NCBI RefSeq assembly: GCF_034190915.1 | Contig: NW_026947491.1 | Span: 18,788,101-18,852,100, forward strand | DNA from: Cavia porcellus | Taxonomy: Eukaryota; Chordata; Mammalia; Rodentia; Caviidae | Reading direction: 5' to 3' | Length of the DNA stretch: 64,000 nt | Notes under the pieces: generated by a model | Database searches by the model: none | What the model was told of the DNA's origin: nothing | Seen by the model: only the letters and a program-made list of their open reading frames with translations | In this document: in pieces, positions 1 to 11,600 of the stretch | Numbering within the stretch: the stretch's first letter is position 1 | Layout of the letters: every line of letters starts with the position of its first letter | Program-made: the position numbers and the translations under genes

Positions 1-1
1 C

Positions 2-493
2 CCTCTCATAAAACAATTGATTTTTGAACAGTGCACTAAGGAGTGCCGTCATGTCCTAAGAACTAACAAAAATAGGTCCTTAGAAGAGTGGACACGCCTG
101 TGCCGTGAATTGGGTGGCCACGGCCTAACGCCCAAAGGAAGAATATCATTGGCACTCTTTACCATAAATTTTTTAAATCTTAATCACAATAATCATTCCC
201 CTGCCATGGAGCACAATAACCCGTCCCCGGCCGACAAAGGGCTGGTGAGATGGAAAGATGTCCTTACAGGACAATGGATGGGCCCGGATCCAGTGATTAG
301 CTGGACCCGAGGTGCGGTTTGTGTTTTCCCACAGGAACCAGGCTGCGAACCGCTGTGGGTCCCGGAAAGATTGACGCGAGCAGTAAACTCCCCACCAGTT
401 CCTGATAAAGCACAGGAGGATAAGCCCGTGGACACAAGTCAACTCGACCCTTCTGGGACCGACGCTCAGCGCCCGAGACCATCTACAAACTAA
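2..493 (+). pseudogene. pol: Endogenous betaretrovirus-like pol, integrase C-terminal part
   Basis: An open frame enters from the window edge and stops at 491-493. It resembles the C-terminal part of a betaretrovirus-like (ERV2/ERVK) integrase. Near residues 75-110 it carries the DNA-binding-domain pattern VRWKDVLTGQW-GPDP followed by CVFPQEPG and WVPERL, which is characteristic of this group. In a live virus integrase inserts the cDNA into host DNA. The 5' remainder of the provirus lies outside the window. No stop interrupts the visible part, so the copy is relatively young. The env start codon lies one base after the pol stop. The family assignment rests on motif recognition; I am fairly sure of the class but not of the exact family. 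Confidence 0.8.
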
Positions 494-494
494 A

Positions 495-935
495 ATGTCT
501 GGTTTGGAGCTTTTTCTATTCTGTGGGTTCCTATTAATCACCCCTGTGATATGCTCAGATTCCACAGAACCACCACAATATCTTTGGGGTCCTTGGCACC
601 ACCCGCCTACATTGGCACCTTTTTCGGTGGCCTCGCCCGCCTCACCCAGGGTTTACACCATCAATCAAACAGTCCTTGATTATGACCCACCCGCTTAACT
701 CCAGTCGACCCTCCATTTCTCTTCCTTCTGTCCCACGATTACCTCTTTTTGGATCCTAATTGCCATGGCTATCCTAGTAGGGCTTGTGGTTATTAAATGC
801 TTGTTAGATCGCCTCATACAAACTCAGCAGCAGGTTAAGATCACGGCTATGACAGCCATGCAAATGGCAGCAGGTGGCCCATCAGGCCAGCAGGCCGCCG
901 CATATCTCCTTCACATTGCAGAACATCAGCTATAA
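495..935 (+). pseudogene. env: Collapsed retroviral env remnant
   Basis: The frame opens with an ATG at 495 and a hydrophobic signal-peptide-like N-terminus (LFLFCGFLLITPVIC). It meets a stop at 696-698, then stays open in the same frame from 699 to a stop at 933-935. The second part has a membrane-anchor-like run (FWILIAMAILVGLVV, near 747-791) and a glutamine- and alanine-rich cytoplasmic-type tail. A complete betaretroviral env is several times longer, so nearly all of the surface subunit and the ectodomain of the transmembrane subunit are missing. What remains is the two ends of env joined together and broken by one stop. It cannot encode a working envelope. Confidence 0.65.
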
Positions 936-942
936 GAGCTGA

Positions 943-1254
943 GTGGGCAAGCCAATGACGGGTAAGACGGGAAAAGCCCTCCCGGTCAACCTAAGACAGG
1001 CTCCACTCAGATATACGTGGCCTATAAGGCCAGGGGTCCCTTCTGGAGTCAAATTATTGGCATTGAGATGCGAGACCAAGGATACTGCAGTGCCATCCGC
1101 CTCAAAGGTTGGGGGGAAGGCAGGAATGAATGTCTATATGCATCCAGGTTCGGTTCACAAAAGCCTGGCCCTGCGAAAAAATGAACCACTCACCTTGAGC
1201 ATGGTCCTGGCGCAAGGATATGCACAAAACAGGGTGATGCACAGCAGGGTATAG
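943..1254 (+). other. Retroviral env-to-LTR interval with a 103-codon open frame
   Basis: This stretch lies between the env remnant and the polypurine tract and contains one uninterrupted frame of 103 codons. I recognise no domain. It begins eight bases after the env stop. It could be residual env or 3' untranslated sequence of the provirus that is open by chance. No function is claimed. Confidence 0.4.
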
Positions 1255-1369
1255 ACCTCTACATTCTCTCATGCCTCGGCCTACAAGGTAGGCCCACTCC
1301 TAGGTGTCTAACAGCAACAAGGTCATAGACACCTTGGAGGGACCCACAGACCATCCTATTTTAATAAAT

Positions 1370-1383
1370 AAAAAAGGGGGAGA
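1370..1383 (+). other. Polypurine tract of the ERV2 provirus
   Basis: An A-run followed by GGGGGAGA lies directly against the TGTGGGA that opens the LTR. This is the position and composition of the plus-strand primer site in retroviruses. Confidence 0.75.
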
Positions 1384-1687
1384 TGTGGGAAGCCGCCTAT
1401 GATGGCGCCCATTTCCTGCTTCCGGGTTCTTCCCGGCCTGAACAAGCCCGCCAAATTGTCATATCTGCCCAGTTACCCGTGACGCTAGCCTATCAGCTTG
1501 TTAGGTGCGCTTCTCTGTGATTGGATACTGCTTCCCCTTATAAGAGGTTGTTCCTGCCCCCAACGGCGGAAGAAGCATCAACACCGAGGGTGGCGGACCT
1601 TGTCAGGTCCGGTTCGCTGTACGTAATAAAGTTTGAGAGCTGATCCTGCTCGAGTTTGGTCTCCTGTTTCCCGCAGCTCCGGTCACA
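1384..1687 (+). mobile_element. 3' LTR of the ERV2 provirus
   Basis: About 304 bp runs from TGTGGGAAGC to GGTCACA, so it has TG...CA ends. Inside are an inverted CCAAT box (ATTGG at 1,520-1,524), a TATA box (1,539-1,543) and an AATAAA polyadenylation signal (1,625-1,630), in the usual U3-R-U5 order. The 3' boundary could be 1,685 or 1,687. The upstream LTR is outside the window, so target-site duplication and LTR divergence cannot be checked here. Confidence 0.8.
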
Positions 1688-2490
1688 TCTCAATGCACAG
1701 AATCTTATTCTTTCTCTTTCATCACCCTCACTTTTATTTCAGGTACCATTTAAGACTGAGAATTAAAGTTATAGTTTATGGTATAGTCAGGACTTAAAGG
1801 AAATATGTTTAATACAAGACACATCATTTATAGGATGGTTTTATATTATTTACTGGACACCAGAGACCAAGGGAATCCAGGTAAGGACCTGGTACAGATG
1901 GCAATGTCCTCCACTAGTCTAGATGGAGGCCTAGAGCTCACAATAATGTCCCATACAAGTCTATGTCAAGAATCTGCAACGGGAAGGCCAAAAGGTCAGT
2001 GGTGGAAACTAGAAAGTTTGCACCAGTTGGATGAAGGATCTGAGCTGTAGGCTGAGGGATCTGCACTGCATCCATCAATCACCCCTCTAAATAAGTGTCT
2101 GAGCTCTGCTAAGAAGAGCAGAAGCTGTCCTCCATGACAGACAGAACCTGATTTCTTCTGACAAGGAAAACAGGTGAGTTTCTGTCAGGAAAACCACCAA
2201 AACAAGCTTCTCCAGAAGTATCAGTAACAGACCTCCTTTCCCTCCACTTCTGCTGTTATGTGCTGGCAACAATCCTCAGGTGGGACTTAACATCCAGGGC
2301 CACACTGACTATATTCAGCCAGATGTCACAGCTGACCATGGTTAACTCAACGCTATTTATATCAGGGAATAAAATTATCAGGACTATTATGGTTTGAAAG
2401 GACAAATAAAAGATATTAGAGTTGCATTTGGAGAAATAGTAAACCAAAACCAGTATCAAATTCCTGGTGGGATTAGGGGATTTCAGTGCC
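1688..2490. other. Unassigned intergenic DNA
   Basis: I see no coding frame, repeat family or V-segment similarity that I can support. Short open frames on either strand lack recognisable motifs. Confidence 0.4.
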
Positions 2491-2499
2491 TCTACTCAA

Positions 2500-3720
2500 G
2501 CTTTAAAAGATGCAGCACTGCTGGATCCAATCACATTTCTATTTCAGTCTATTTGGCCTTTGCAGAAGATTGAATGCCCCTGGAGAATGGTAGTGAATGA
2601 TCATGAATTCAGTCAAGTAGCAATTCTAATTGTACTTGATAATTAGATGTGGTTTTTTGATGGTAAGAGTGGTTATGTTTTTTTTTTTTATCTCTTCACA
2701 AGTGGGATGGAGCTATTGATGTGGCACAAGAGTTCTTCTCAGTATCAACCATAGTCACAGGGGAAGAAGCATCTTTCAGAGAACAGCAGTCTTAGACCTG
2801 AAGTGTCATGCCTCAGGGTTATATTAACTCTCCATTCTGGGGTCACGACTTACTCCCCAAGGAACTTGATCACCTTTATCTCCCACAAGGTGTTCCTCTG
2901 GCCTCTTTCACTGATAATATCATGGCATTTGCACCAATGAGCCCAATTTGGGAAGCACTCTGAACTTGGCAGTAGAGCACGTACTAGCCAGATTATGGAC
3001 CATAAATCCAACTAAAATTCAAGATCCCTGCACCTCAGTGAAACTTCTAGGAGTCCAGTGGGACATTCCTAGCTATCCCTTCTAAGTTAAAAGATAAATT
3101 GTCACATATGACCTTTCATAAAACCAGATGCGTAAGGTTAAGTGGCCCAATTTGGATTCTGGCATGAATACAACCTCACTAAAGAGTTTTGGTCTAGCCA
3201 TTTACTAAATGATTCCAAATGGTTGTACTTTAGGTGTGGCCTAGGAGGAGGACAAGCTCTGCAAGTGGTCCACGGTTCTGTGTATACTGTCCTGCAGCTG
3301 GACCATATGATCTGGCACATCGAAGAGAATTTGGGTGTCAGTGACAGGTCGAGATGTGGTTTGGTTTCTCAAGTAGGGTAATTAACAGCAGAGGCCTTTC
3401 CAATTTTGGAGGAAGTGTGGGTCATCATCAGAAGATAACTACTCTCCATTTGAGAGGCTGCTCTTCCCTTGCTACTGGTCTCAGTGTAAACTGAAAGCTT
3501 GAAAAAGGGACACCAGAGTACATGGCAGAGAATTTGCCCATTATGACCTGGATATTACCGATCCATTAAGTCAGACAGTTGGAAATGCACAGCAACAGCT
3601 AATCATGAAACGAAAGCGGTGTACACGTGATCAACACAGGGCAGCCGTTGGGGAGAAGCAAGGTATGTGAAGAGGCTGCCCACATTCCCAGGGGCTCCTA
3701 ACCCTACTGCATATCCTTTA
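2500..3720 (+). pseudogene. pol: Decayed ERV1-type pol (reverse transcriptase and RNase H region)
   Basis: Reverse-transcriptase landmarks appear in order but across several frames. A WRMVVND patch lies near 2,575-2,600, PQGYINSP near 2,812-2,835, a second PQGVPLASF near 2,884-2,910, and TKIQDP with KLLGVQWDIPS near 3,015-3,080. After the connection region come VAQFGFWHEYN (3,140-3,175) and, near 3,440, the NYSPFER-like patch of gammaretrovirus-like RNase H. The catalytic YxDD position reads FTDN, so the active site is lost, and stops and frameshifts are frequent. The copy is old and inert. I see no LTRs around it. Confidence 0.7.
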
Positions 3721-5000
3721 GTTTAGCAGCATGCACTTATGGCCTCCTGGAAGTTAGTTCATGACCAGCTGCAGAAGAAGAGGAAACTATGACCTGGTTT
3801 ACAGTGAATTCTGTGCATTTTGCAGGCACTACACACATAGCATCAGAATTGCAGCCCCATTAAGGGGGGCTCTCATGTTCAGTAGTGAAGAGAAATCATC
3901 ACAATGAAAAGAATTTTGGAAAGTGCACATGGTAATACATTTTGCCTAGAAAAACATGGCCATATTTGTGTCTCTGTTCTGATTCCTAGGCTGTAGTCAA
4001 TGTTTTCCAAAGTGAGTTCAAGGACAGCCTGAACTTCACAGTGATACCCTGACTCACAAAATTAACCTAACTTCTGATTCTCCTCTTCTGTTTTCCTCCT
4101 CCTCCTCCTTCTCCTCTCCTCCTCCTCCTCCTCATCTTCATCATCATCATCGTGTGAATAAAATGGAAAGTCAATAATTTTTATCAGGCACTGTCCCATT
4201 GCCCAATTGACTCATGAACACAGTGTCTATTGTGGCAGGAATGGAGTTCATAAGTTTTACAAACATTTTGGAAACATTGCCTGAAATTTTTTTTTTTCAT
4301 TTTTTCCATGGTCAGCTTAAATATAGCTAATTTTTCTGGATTCTAAAAATTCCTACAGCATTTCTATTGCTTATGAAAGTTGTTTCAATATTTTAGCTGG
4401 GATTTCATTTGTTTTCTTTTCTTTTTTATTTTTTGCTTGGCATATCAGGGCAGCTTGGGTCCCCATAATAGGCAGTAGTGCTTAGGAAATGGGAAGTGTG
4501 AACCTGCAGATGTTATGTGGCACTGGTCTTTCTACTTTGAATGCACAGCAAGTAAAGATTTTAAAATTTCTATGATATGAAGTTGTTTCTTAGTTTAAAC
4601 TCTAACCTTCTGTAGTGGTTAATTTTGCCTTCTTGTGGGAGTCAAAGAGAGTGTGGTCCTTACTGATGGTAACTGTGTTAGTTACAGGTATAGCTGAGTG
4701 TCTCACATCTGTGAGCTCGAGTTTTATTTTCTGACTGTAAAGATGCAAAGTCTCCTTTGTACATCCCTGAAGGTATAGAATTTATGGCATCTGACCATGA
4801 GTGATGTCTGCCCATCGGTCTTTCTTCTTCCCATCAGGGTCTTCTGAAAATCATTGTCAAATAAGTTCTGCAGCTTTCAGTGGGATTCTATTACCTGATT
4901 CAGCTGGCCTTGTCCCATCAAGGCACAGATGGCACTGCAGCACAGTTTGTGGGTCCCTCTTGGGAGGCCCAAGTTCTCTGGAGCCACTTTTCTCTAACTT
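3721..5000. other. Intergenic DNA with TCC/TCA simple repeat and B1 fragment
   Basis: A (TCC)n passing into (TCA)n lies at about 4,096-4,151. A short B1-like 3' fragment (consensus-like GTTCAAGGACAGCCTG) lies at about 4,010-4,066. I see nothing else recognisable. Confidence 0.5.
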
Positions 5001-7440
5001 CTCTGAGGTGTCTGTAGAGGTGTCTTATCCTCTCCTCATTGCAGTCTTTTGAGAACATCAGAAGAGATTTATGTACATGGCTAAGCAACTGTCACATCAC
5101 TCCAAATGTTACAGAATTCATTCATTTTTAAAAGTGGCAAAGTTTCAGATATATCACAAGAGGGCAAAAGCCAGTAGTGTTGACAAAATAACTGGGCTCA
5201 GAGTAACTTTGGGTTAGGTAACAAGGGATTAAATATTAAGACACACTCAGGAGCACAAGGGTGTCATATGAAGAGCTACTCAAGCTGCTCTTGTTTTAAA
5301 GTGAGGTGAAGAACACTTTATTAGAAGGTTGTGTAGGGTGCACTGAGGAGCAGAGTGCAGCTGTTCAAAGCAGTGAGGCACAGAGTGGCCTTTTGTAGAT
5401 GCAGTGACAGCTTCTGTTACAAGAAAATATCTTGCAAGGCTGGCTTGATTCTTCCCAAGTTCATATGTGCCTTTTTTTTAAAGGGACATGAGAAGAAGCT
5501 ATTAGATGTAAATACAGGATGCACTCAAGAGTAGAGTGTGGGTGCCCAAAGATATGAAACACTGGAGTGGCCATTTGAAGATGCAGTTACAGCATCAAGA
5601 AAAACAGAGAAAAACGTTGTAGGGCTGGTTCGAACCTCTTGGGAAGGCCCTATGTGCTTTCAACCAGGGTGTACTTCATCATAATTTGTTTCCCATAGTC
5701 ACATTATGGGTCTAGAAATCAAGAGACGGTGTTGGGGCACAATTAAATTATTAGCAAAGACAAAGGTATAAAATAACTAGATAAATCCAGGTGAGGTGGA
5801 TCAAGCCTGTAATCCCCGTGCTGGACAGGCTGAGGCAGGAGGATTGCTGCAAGTTGAAGACTAGCCTGGCCTACAAAGTGAGCTCCAGGTAAGGCTGAAC
5901 TACATAGCAATACTCTGTCTCAAAAAACCACAACTCAAAAACAAAAATCTAACTTACAGACATATTTCAGCAAGTTAAAATCAACCAGTAGCCTCTGCCT
6001 AGCTCCTGCTCACTGCCAGGTAAACACTCTGCTAAGTTCAGGCAGCCTTGAAGTCTGGGTCCAGCTGCTTTTCTTCTGATACTGTGCAGGGCCAATTTGA
6101 CAGTTGCAGCTGATGTTCCCCTTAATGAAGAAAATGTATTACTCCTAAATGGCTTCAAGGGCTTTGGTTGGGGTGAAGTAACCCAGTCAAAGATATTTTT
6201 TGTCTCTGCTTTCTCCAGTGGAATCCTCCTGTCATCTCCAGGATTTTCCTTTGTTATAATAGGTAATTCCTTTTAAGCAAATGTGTGCAGAGTTAGCTTA
6301 TCTGACACTAGGTGACTTAATTCATTCCATGTAACCAATCATGCAGTGCTTTGTATTTACTGCTTGCAAACTGCAGTTAAATTGATCCAAAACTGCTTCC
6401 TCGCTGATCATTAGGATCTGAGATTCATCTCAGCCTGGCAGCACCGTAAACATTTGCCTTCTTCATTCCTCAGTGCAAAGAGTCTTCCATTTATTTTGAT
6501 ATCAGTGTTCCTGTAGCAGTGTAACTGTGAAAGGTAGTAGTCACCATTATCCTTGGTGAACTACAAATAACATCTGTGCTTCCCATTCACACAAGCTGGC
6601 CTAGCTTGCTTCGTTCGAAGCAAGGGGAAGGCCTGCACCATGCACCACAATGATGATTTCACAGAACCCAAAGCTGAGGATTTACCCTCTCCTTTTAAGT
6701 TCCTCATGCCTTTGAGGAAACAACCTAAAAGGTATGTGGTAGCGTGGCAGGGGTGACTGATTTAGACTATAACATGTAAACTGGACTAGTACTCCACAGC
6801 ATAAAAATGAAGTAAAACCCTTAGAGTGCAGAATGTCCCTTAAGTCATGCAGGTAAGGCCCTTTATCATGCCCTGTGCTTAAGGTCATGCTGTTGGTTAA
6901 GCTGTTAGAACTTGTCCCAGAACACAGTCTATGTTTTCTCATCAACAACAGTTTAAACACTAGTCTTCCCAAAATCAAGATACTCTGGTGATGTAACAAG
7001 CAAGATGCTGACATTGTCCATGTAGATCACATGTATGAATGAAATAGTAAGTTTTAAAAAGACAGTTGTGGAGAAGAAAACAAGGCTTGCACCAAAAAGA
7101 AAGTTTAATTATTTTTTGAAATATTTTTCTCCATCTCCAGTAAGAACCCCACAGATACACAGTTCTCTGCCCTCTATAACCTCTCCCATAGAAATGTCAA
7201 CACTAGTAAATACAGTCAGCACGTCAAAAATTGTCCATGACAGAAATACTCTAATGTTAAAGATTCCACATAAACTGCTCACAATCAACAAATACTTTCC
7301 TGTGCTCAATTTCACTTCGTGTGGAGGTGTAAATACTACAGAAGACATAGAAAAGTATCTCAGTGTCAGGAATCAGCTCTGACCATGCTGTGAAAATCAC
7401 TCTCCCTGGGAAGCACTAAAGCACCCTGTCCTGGGTCCCA
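5000..7440 (+). repeat. Duplicated block X, first copy (5' part)
   Basis: This block recurs at about 46,240-49,150. Shared landmarks are the GCACTGAGGAGCAGAGT stretch (5,340 and 46,504), the CCCAAGT...ATGTGCC stretch (5,455 and 46,617) and the run before the clan II V segment (7,080-7,440 and 48,830-49,150). Each copy ends in a clan II V pseudogene. A B1-like SINE at 5,790-5,946 lies inside this copy; I did not find it in the second. Confidence 0.7.
5788..5946 (+). mobile_element. B1-like SINE
   Basis: This 7SL-derived SINE has the GCCTGTAATCCC and GCTGAGGCAGGAGGATTG motifs, then AGCCTGGCCTACAAAGTGAG, and an A-rich tail near 5,920-5,946. B1 elements are rodent-specific relatives of Alu. Confidence 0.85.
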
Positions 7441-7465
7441 CTCTCATACATGCAGCACATTCCCC

Positions 7466-7473
7466 ATGCAAAG
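7466..7473 (+). promoter_or_regulatory. Octamer-like V promoter element
   Basis: ATGCAAAG sits 76 bp upstream of the leader ATG. It is one base from the ATGCAAAT octamer that binds Oct factors at immunoglobulin promoters. Confidence 0.5.
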
Positions 7474-7548
7474 CAGCCCAGGCTCAGTGTGAAAAGCCAG
7501 TTCTGGCTGAGCAGCCTCAGTCTCCTCCCACAGACCTCTTCAATGAGC

Positions 7549-7987
7549 ATGGAGTTCTTGGCTCTGCCCCTCTGCCTCATGGCAGCACCCCAATGTCAAC
7601 CTGAGGCAAGCTAGGCCAGTCTGTGAGGTGCAGGATAGGGACCTGGCACCATGAGCAGAGTGGTCTTAATTGACTGTGATGCTTCTTGTCCTCAGGTGTC
7701 CTGTCACAGTTGCAGCTGCAGAAATCTGGACCTAGCCTGGTGAAGCCTTCAGAGACTCTGTCCCTCACCTTCTCAGTCTCTGAATTCTCATTAACCAGTT
7801 ATAGTGTATAATGGGTCCATCAGGCTCCAGGAAATGAGCTGTATTTGATTGGTAATATGTGGAGCGATGGAGGCACAAATTATAACTCAGCCTTTCAATC
7901 TCGAGTGGGCATCAGCAGGCACACTTCCAAGAGCCAACTGACTCACACTGAGCAGCCTGAGCCCCAAGGACACAGCCCAGCGACAGA
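7549..7987 (+). pseudogene. IGHV: IGHV clan II (IGHV4-like) pseudogene
   Basis: The leader exon starts at ATG 7,549 (MEFLALPLCLMAAP). The expected splice donor GTGAGT after it reads GTCAAC, so leader splicing is broken. The V exon begins after CTCAG at 7,696 with [20 protein letters not shown]. Framework 1 has lost its conserved cysteine (LTFSVS). A TAA stop lies just before the framework-2 tryptophan. NYNSAFQSRV and ISRHTSKSQ mark framework 3, which is then frameshifted so that the YYC motif is absent. A 23-spacer recombination signal follows. In a working gene this exon would encode the antibody heavy-chain variable domain. The sister copy at 49,269 keeps a good donor but has other lesions. 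Confidence 0.85.
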
Positions 7988-8026
7988 CACAGTGAGTGGA
8001 CATCAGTGTGAGCCCAGACATAAACT
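7988..8026 (+). other. V recombination signal (23-RSS)
   Basis: Consensus heptamer CACAGTG is followed by a spacer of exactly 23 bp and the nonamer ACATAAACT, two changes from ACAAAAACC. It looks recombination-competent although its V exon is dead. Confidence 0.75.
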
Positions 8027-8199
8027 TCCTTGCAGCAGCGCTTGGGATGGCAGGGGGCGTTTGAGACATACTGAGCTCTTTTTAGGCTCAGGACCAGGTG
8101 CAGGTTTCTGGGGCTGCTGTGACGTTGGAGTCTGTGGTTTTCCCTTCCTTCCTTGACTTTGCTAAAGACACTCTGAACTGTTGGTTTCCAAATTTTTCA

Positions 8200-9700
8200 T
8201 TTTATTTCTTTTTTAGTACATGTTTGCATTGCAGCCAGTTTACCCTCATCTTGGGGAGAGTGTAAAAGTGTGTACCACAGCCTGATTCACTTCTAAATCC
8301 CCTTGCTCTTTTCTTCTGCATCTCTTTCCTCTCTTCTCAATCTCCTTTCCCCAGTTTTATTAATTATGATAATACTGATCTTATCTCACATGTGTGTGTC
8401 ATAGTACTTACACTCAGTTAGGGTATTAGACTGAAAGAAAGTTATATCTGGGTTCTACATCACTTCCTTCCTTTTTCCTTTTCTCACATAGATTGTATTG
8501 GACTCCTTCCCATCTGCAAGAGATATACTCATTTATCTACTCCTAGCCTTCCTTTTCCATTCTGTTTGTTTGCACTTTTTCCTTACTCAAAAAAAAAATA
8601 CTGTATATTATTTAAGCTTCTGTGTCTGATTTATTCATCTCAATATTGTATTTTCAAAATGCACACATTTTCCTACAAATATCTTCAATTTGCTCTTCTT
8701 TGTGAGTGGCATTCCATTAATTATGGACAGCACATTCATCATCTGTTACTAGCCTTATAGGCTGCTTGAAGGACTTAGTTCTTAGGGGCACTGCTGCTGT
8801 GGACATTGATATGCACATATCACTGTAGTTTGACATGCCTATGTCTCTGGGAAAGATAGCTGGAAGTGTGATCTATGAATCATGTGGAATTTTGAACTCA
8901 GCTCTTTGAAGAATTTCCCTACTGTGTTTCTTGTGCGTAAAGTAATTTACTTTCAGTCAAACAATGGGGGAATGTCCCTGTTTGACTGCTGCCATGTTAG
9001 AATTTTTTATTGTTATATTTCTTGATGGCTGCCATTGTTTCTGGTATTAGACAGAGTCTTAGCTTTATTTTAATTTGCATTTATCTAAAGGAAAAGAATG
9101 GTAAAATGATTTTTAATATGTTTGGTGACACATTTTTTTTGTTTTGCTTCTGTGACTCTGTTTTTTGTTTGTTTGTTTGTTTTAGGTTTTTTTTATACCA
9201 GGGGTTGAACTCACGACCTTGCATTTGCCATTCAGGAACTTATGCCACTGAGCTAAATGGGTAGCCCTTGTTTTTTCTTCTGAAAAGTTCCTGTGTATAT
9301 TGCATGCCAATTTTCTATTTTTCAATTAGTCTAATATTTTTAGTTCATATATTTATAATATAATTCCTCTCTGTGAAGAATAGCTGATTTTTTTTCATTC
9401 TGTAGATTGTCTCTTCACACTAAGAACTGATTTCTTCATTACCTATATGCTTTGTGATTTGATGTACTCTCATTTGTTAATTTTTGCATTTATTCTTTGT
9501 ACAACTATGGTTCTGTTTAGGAAACCTCTCTTACCTCTGTGACATCAAGAGTTTTACCTATTTTATCTTCCAAAAAGTTCAGAATTTCTCTTTCAATATC
9601 TAGTTGAAAATTTTTTATTTTAGTTTAGTACATAATGAGAGATATTGGTTCCGATTTAATCCAACTATCATCTGTTACTGGACATACAGCATTTCAAGCC
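8200..9700 (-). mobile_element. Old LINE-1 fragment (ORF2 3' part, antisense)
   Basis: Between about 8,690 and 8,990 the order of features matches the antisense of an L1 ORF2 3' region: a GGCATTCCATT stretch, a CATCATCTGTTA stretch, and a later GAATTTCCCTACTGTGTTTC stretch. The copy is very diverged and its boundaries are approximate. A tRNA-derived SINE interrupts it at about 9,180-9,275. Confidence 0.5.
9161..9275 (-). mobile_element. tRNA-derived (ID-like) SINE with (TTTG)n tail
   Basis: Read on the minus strand it starts near 9,275 with a tRNA-like body. The antisense B box appears as GGGTTGAACTCACGACC and the antisense A box as GCCACTGAGCTAAAT. The tail is the (TTTG)n tract at 9,161-9,183. 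Confidence 0.65.
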
Positions 9701-10600
9701 ACACACAAAATTTCCTTCAGGGGCATCCATGACCTGCAGAGGGTGAGGTGGATCCTCAATATCTAGAAAAGTTCCCAATAGCAGGTGCAGAGAAGGAAGC
9801 TGAGTGACTGCATCCTGTTAACCTCTGTGGTCGCTCTCTGTCCTACACATGTTCCGAGGGACCCTGCAGCACATAAGCTGTGAGTGACTGATGAAGTAAA
9901 CAAGTTACAAATAATGATTCTCTCAAATTCAGTTGCATAAATATATAGTTACATAATTACTTTTCTACCTATTAACATGAGCTTTATTTATTTATTTTTG
10001 TCTTTTTGAGACAGGGTCTCGCTATGCAGTTCAGGCTGACTTTGGGCTCACTTTGTATCCCAGACTGGTCTGGAACTCACAATGATCCTCCTGACTCAGC
10101 TACCCACGTGCTGGGATTACAGGCATGCACCACCGTGCAGGACTAACATGAGTCTTATTAGATGAGTAAATGTGACTCGCATGAACTTTACAGCGCCATG
10201 CAGATTTTATGAGTTTTGGTTTCTTTTGAGTGCCAAATCATTACCATCTAAAAACAAATCTAATAATTCTATGTCCATGACATGGAGTTGGCTCATGCAG
10301 GATTATGTGCTTCAGATTGGAGAATAAATTCTCCACACCCCTCTCTTCAGGGTCTCAGACCACACAGCTCTTTTCTCAGCCAGGTCATTGCAGGAGACTT
10401 TGTCCCCAGGATCAGCACCAGCACTGTGTGTCACACTGCACTCGGGAGGAGGGAACAGGGGCAGCCTGGCTGCACTTAGAACAGGGTTCAAGGAACTCTG
10501 TGAGCTCTTTCTTCTCATGGTGGCTGAATAGGAGCAGGGGCTGCTCTTCCTTATGGAACTTAGAAACAGAGATTTATAGGACAGGGTGGTGACATTATAT
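9698..10600 (+). pseudogene. 3' flank of a lost V unit (no V exon left)
   Basis: The sequence starts at what looks like an RSS nonamer (ACACAAAAT, about 9,698). It continues as the V 3' flank seen at 13,376 and 55,818: a GCAGGTGCAGAGAAGG stretch near 9,782 and a GGGTCTCAGACCACACAGCTC stretch near 10,350. No framework or heptamer is present upstream, where old L1 sequence abuts. A V segment has therefore been removed while its flank survived. Confidence 0.55.
9984..10143 (-). mobile_element. B1-like SINE
   Basis: The antisense B1 body runs from TTTTTGAGACAGGGTCTCGC through GTGCTGGGATTACAGGCATG. A T-rich tract at 9,984-9,998 is the A-tail of the minus-strand copy. Confidence 0.85.
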
Positions 10601-10602
10601 CC

Positions 10603-10648
10603 TCTATCTATCTATCTCTCTATCTATCTGTCTGTCTGTCTGTCTATC
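10603..10648. repeat. (TATC)n/(TGTC)n microsatellite
   Basis: A tetranucleotide array of TATC passing into TGTC. It occupies the same place in its V unit as the TC arrays at 14,101 and 56,550. Confidence 0.9.
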
Positions 10649-10649
10649 A

Positions 10650-11600
10650 TTTCTCTTCTGGCTTGGATCCTCGTGTCCTTTCAAAGCCTCAAGTATTAGG
10701 TAAAACTTTTTTTTTTGTTTCTCCTCTCAGGCCCAGCGTGATTTGCACCGGGTCACAAGAAGGAAGAATTTGGCTTATTCTCCTCCCAGGCCCAGCATGG
10801 CTTCATAAGTTTTCTTGCCTTTATTAAAACAGATCATTTAACAGTTGTGTGGTGACACTGATACACATGAAGCTTTCAAGTGTAATGTCACACACAGAAC
10901 TGCAGGAATCTATCTTTATTTTTCTCAGGAGTACATTCCAAAACAATGGCGAATTTTAAAACATTTAAAAAATATAAATTATGTAATCATTTTATTTTGT
11001 TAACAACTGTTACATTCATGCATGACTGTGAATTACTCTGTATGTTTGATGCTGCAGTATTAAATTGATCATATTACAGTGATTCATATTTATAATACCA
11101 CAGCTCACAATAAATAAAATATGGAAGTGATGCACTTATATTCATGAAGAATAAATGAAGACAGAAAATCTGGTGTATATATATAAAAAATAGAGTTGAA
11201 TTTGAGGTATTTTAATAAAATGTGTGTATCTAGAGAAAATAAGAGAAAATAATTCAGAAAACTAAGTTGAATATTGCATTATATGTCTAAAATAAGAGAA
11301 AGTCATTAGAAACAATTTAAAGAACAAAAAAAAAAACTTGTTAAGGAGCTGAAAAATATCCTTTGGAGAAAGTTGAAGAAATCTGGGCCAGAGGGAATGA
11401 TTGAGGGAAAATGTGACATGTAACCATTACATACCACAAACATATAATGATAAAAAAAATTATAAATAATGTTGGATAAAAATAGATGATAAAAGAAATG
11501 TGGAAAAGTTTTCAGGTGAAAATGATAGACTATAATATTGGCAAGAAAAGAAAGAGGCATCTGTAGCACAGAATGGAAAACAAGGGGGTACACACCCCAG
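10650..11600. other. AT-rich intergenic DNA
   Basis: I see no gene, V fossil or clear transposon here. Short open frames look like chance products of AT-rich sequence. Confidence 0.5.

Noticed and set aside
2830..3720. Functional reverse transcriptase
   Set aside because: The catalytic YxDD reads FTDN and the frame is broken repeatedly.
4801..5052. 83-codon open frame that looked gene-like
   Set aside because: No domain, no splice context, and no support from a duplicate copy that I could see.
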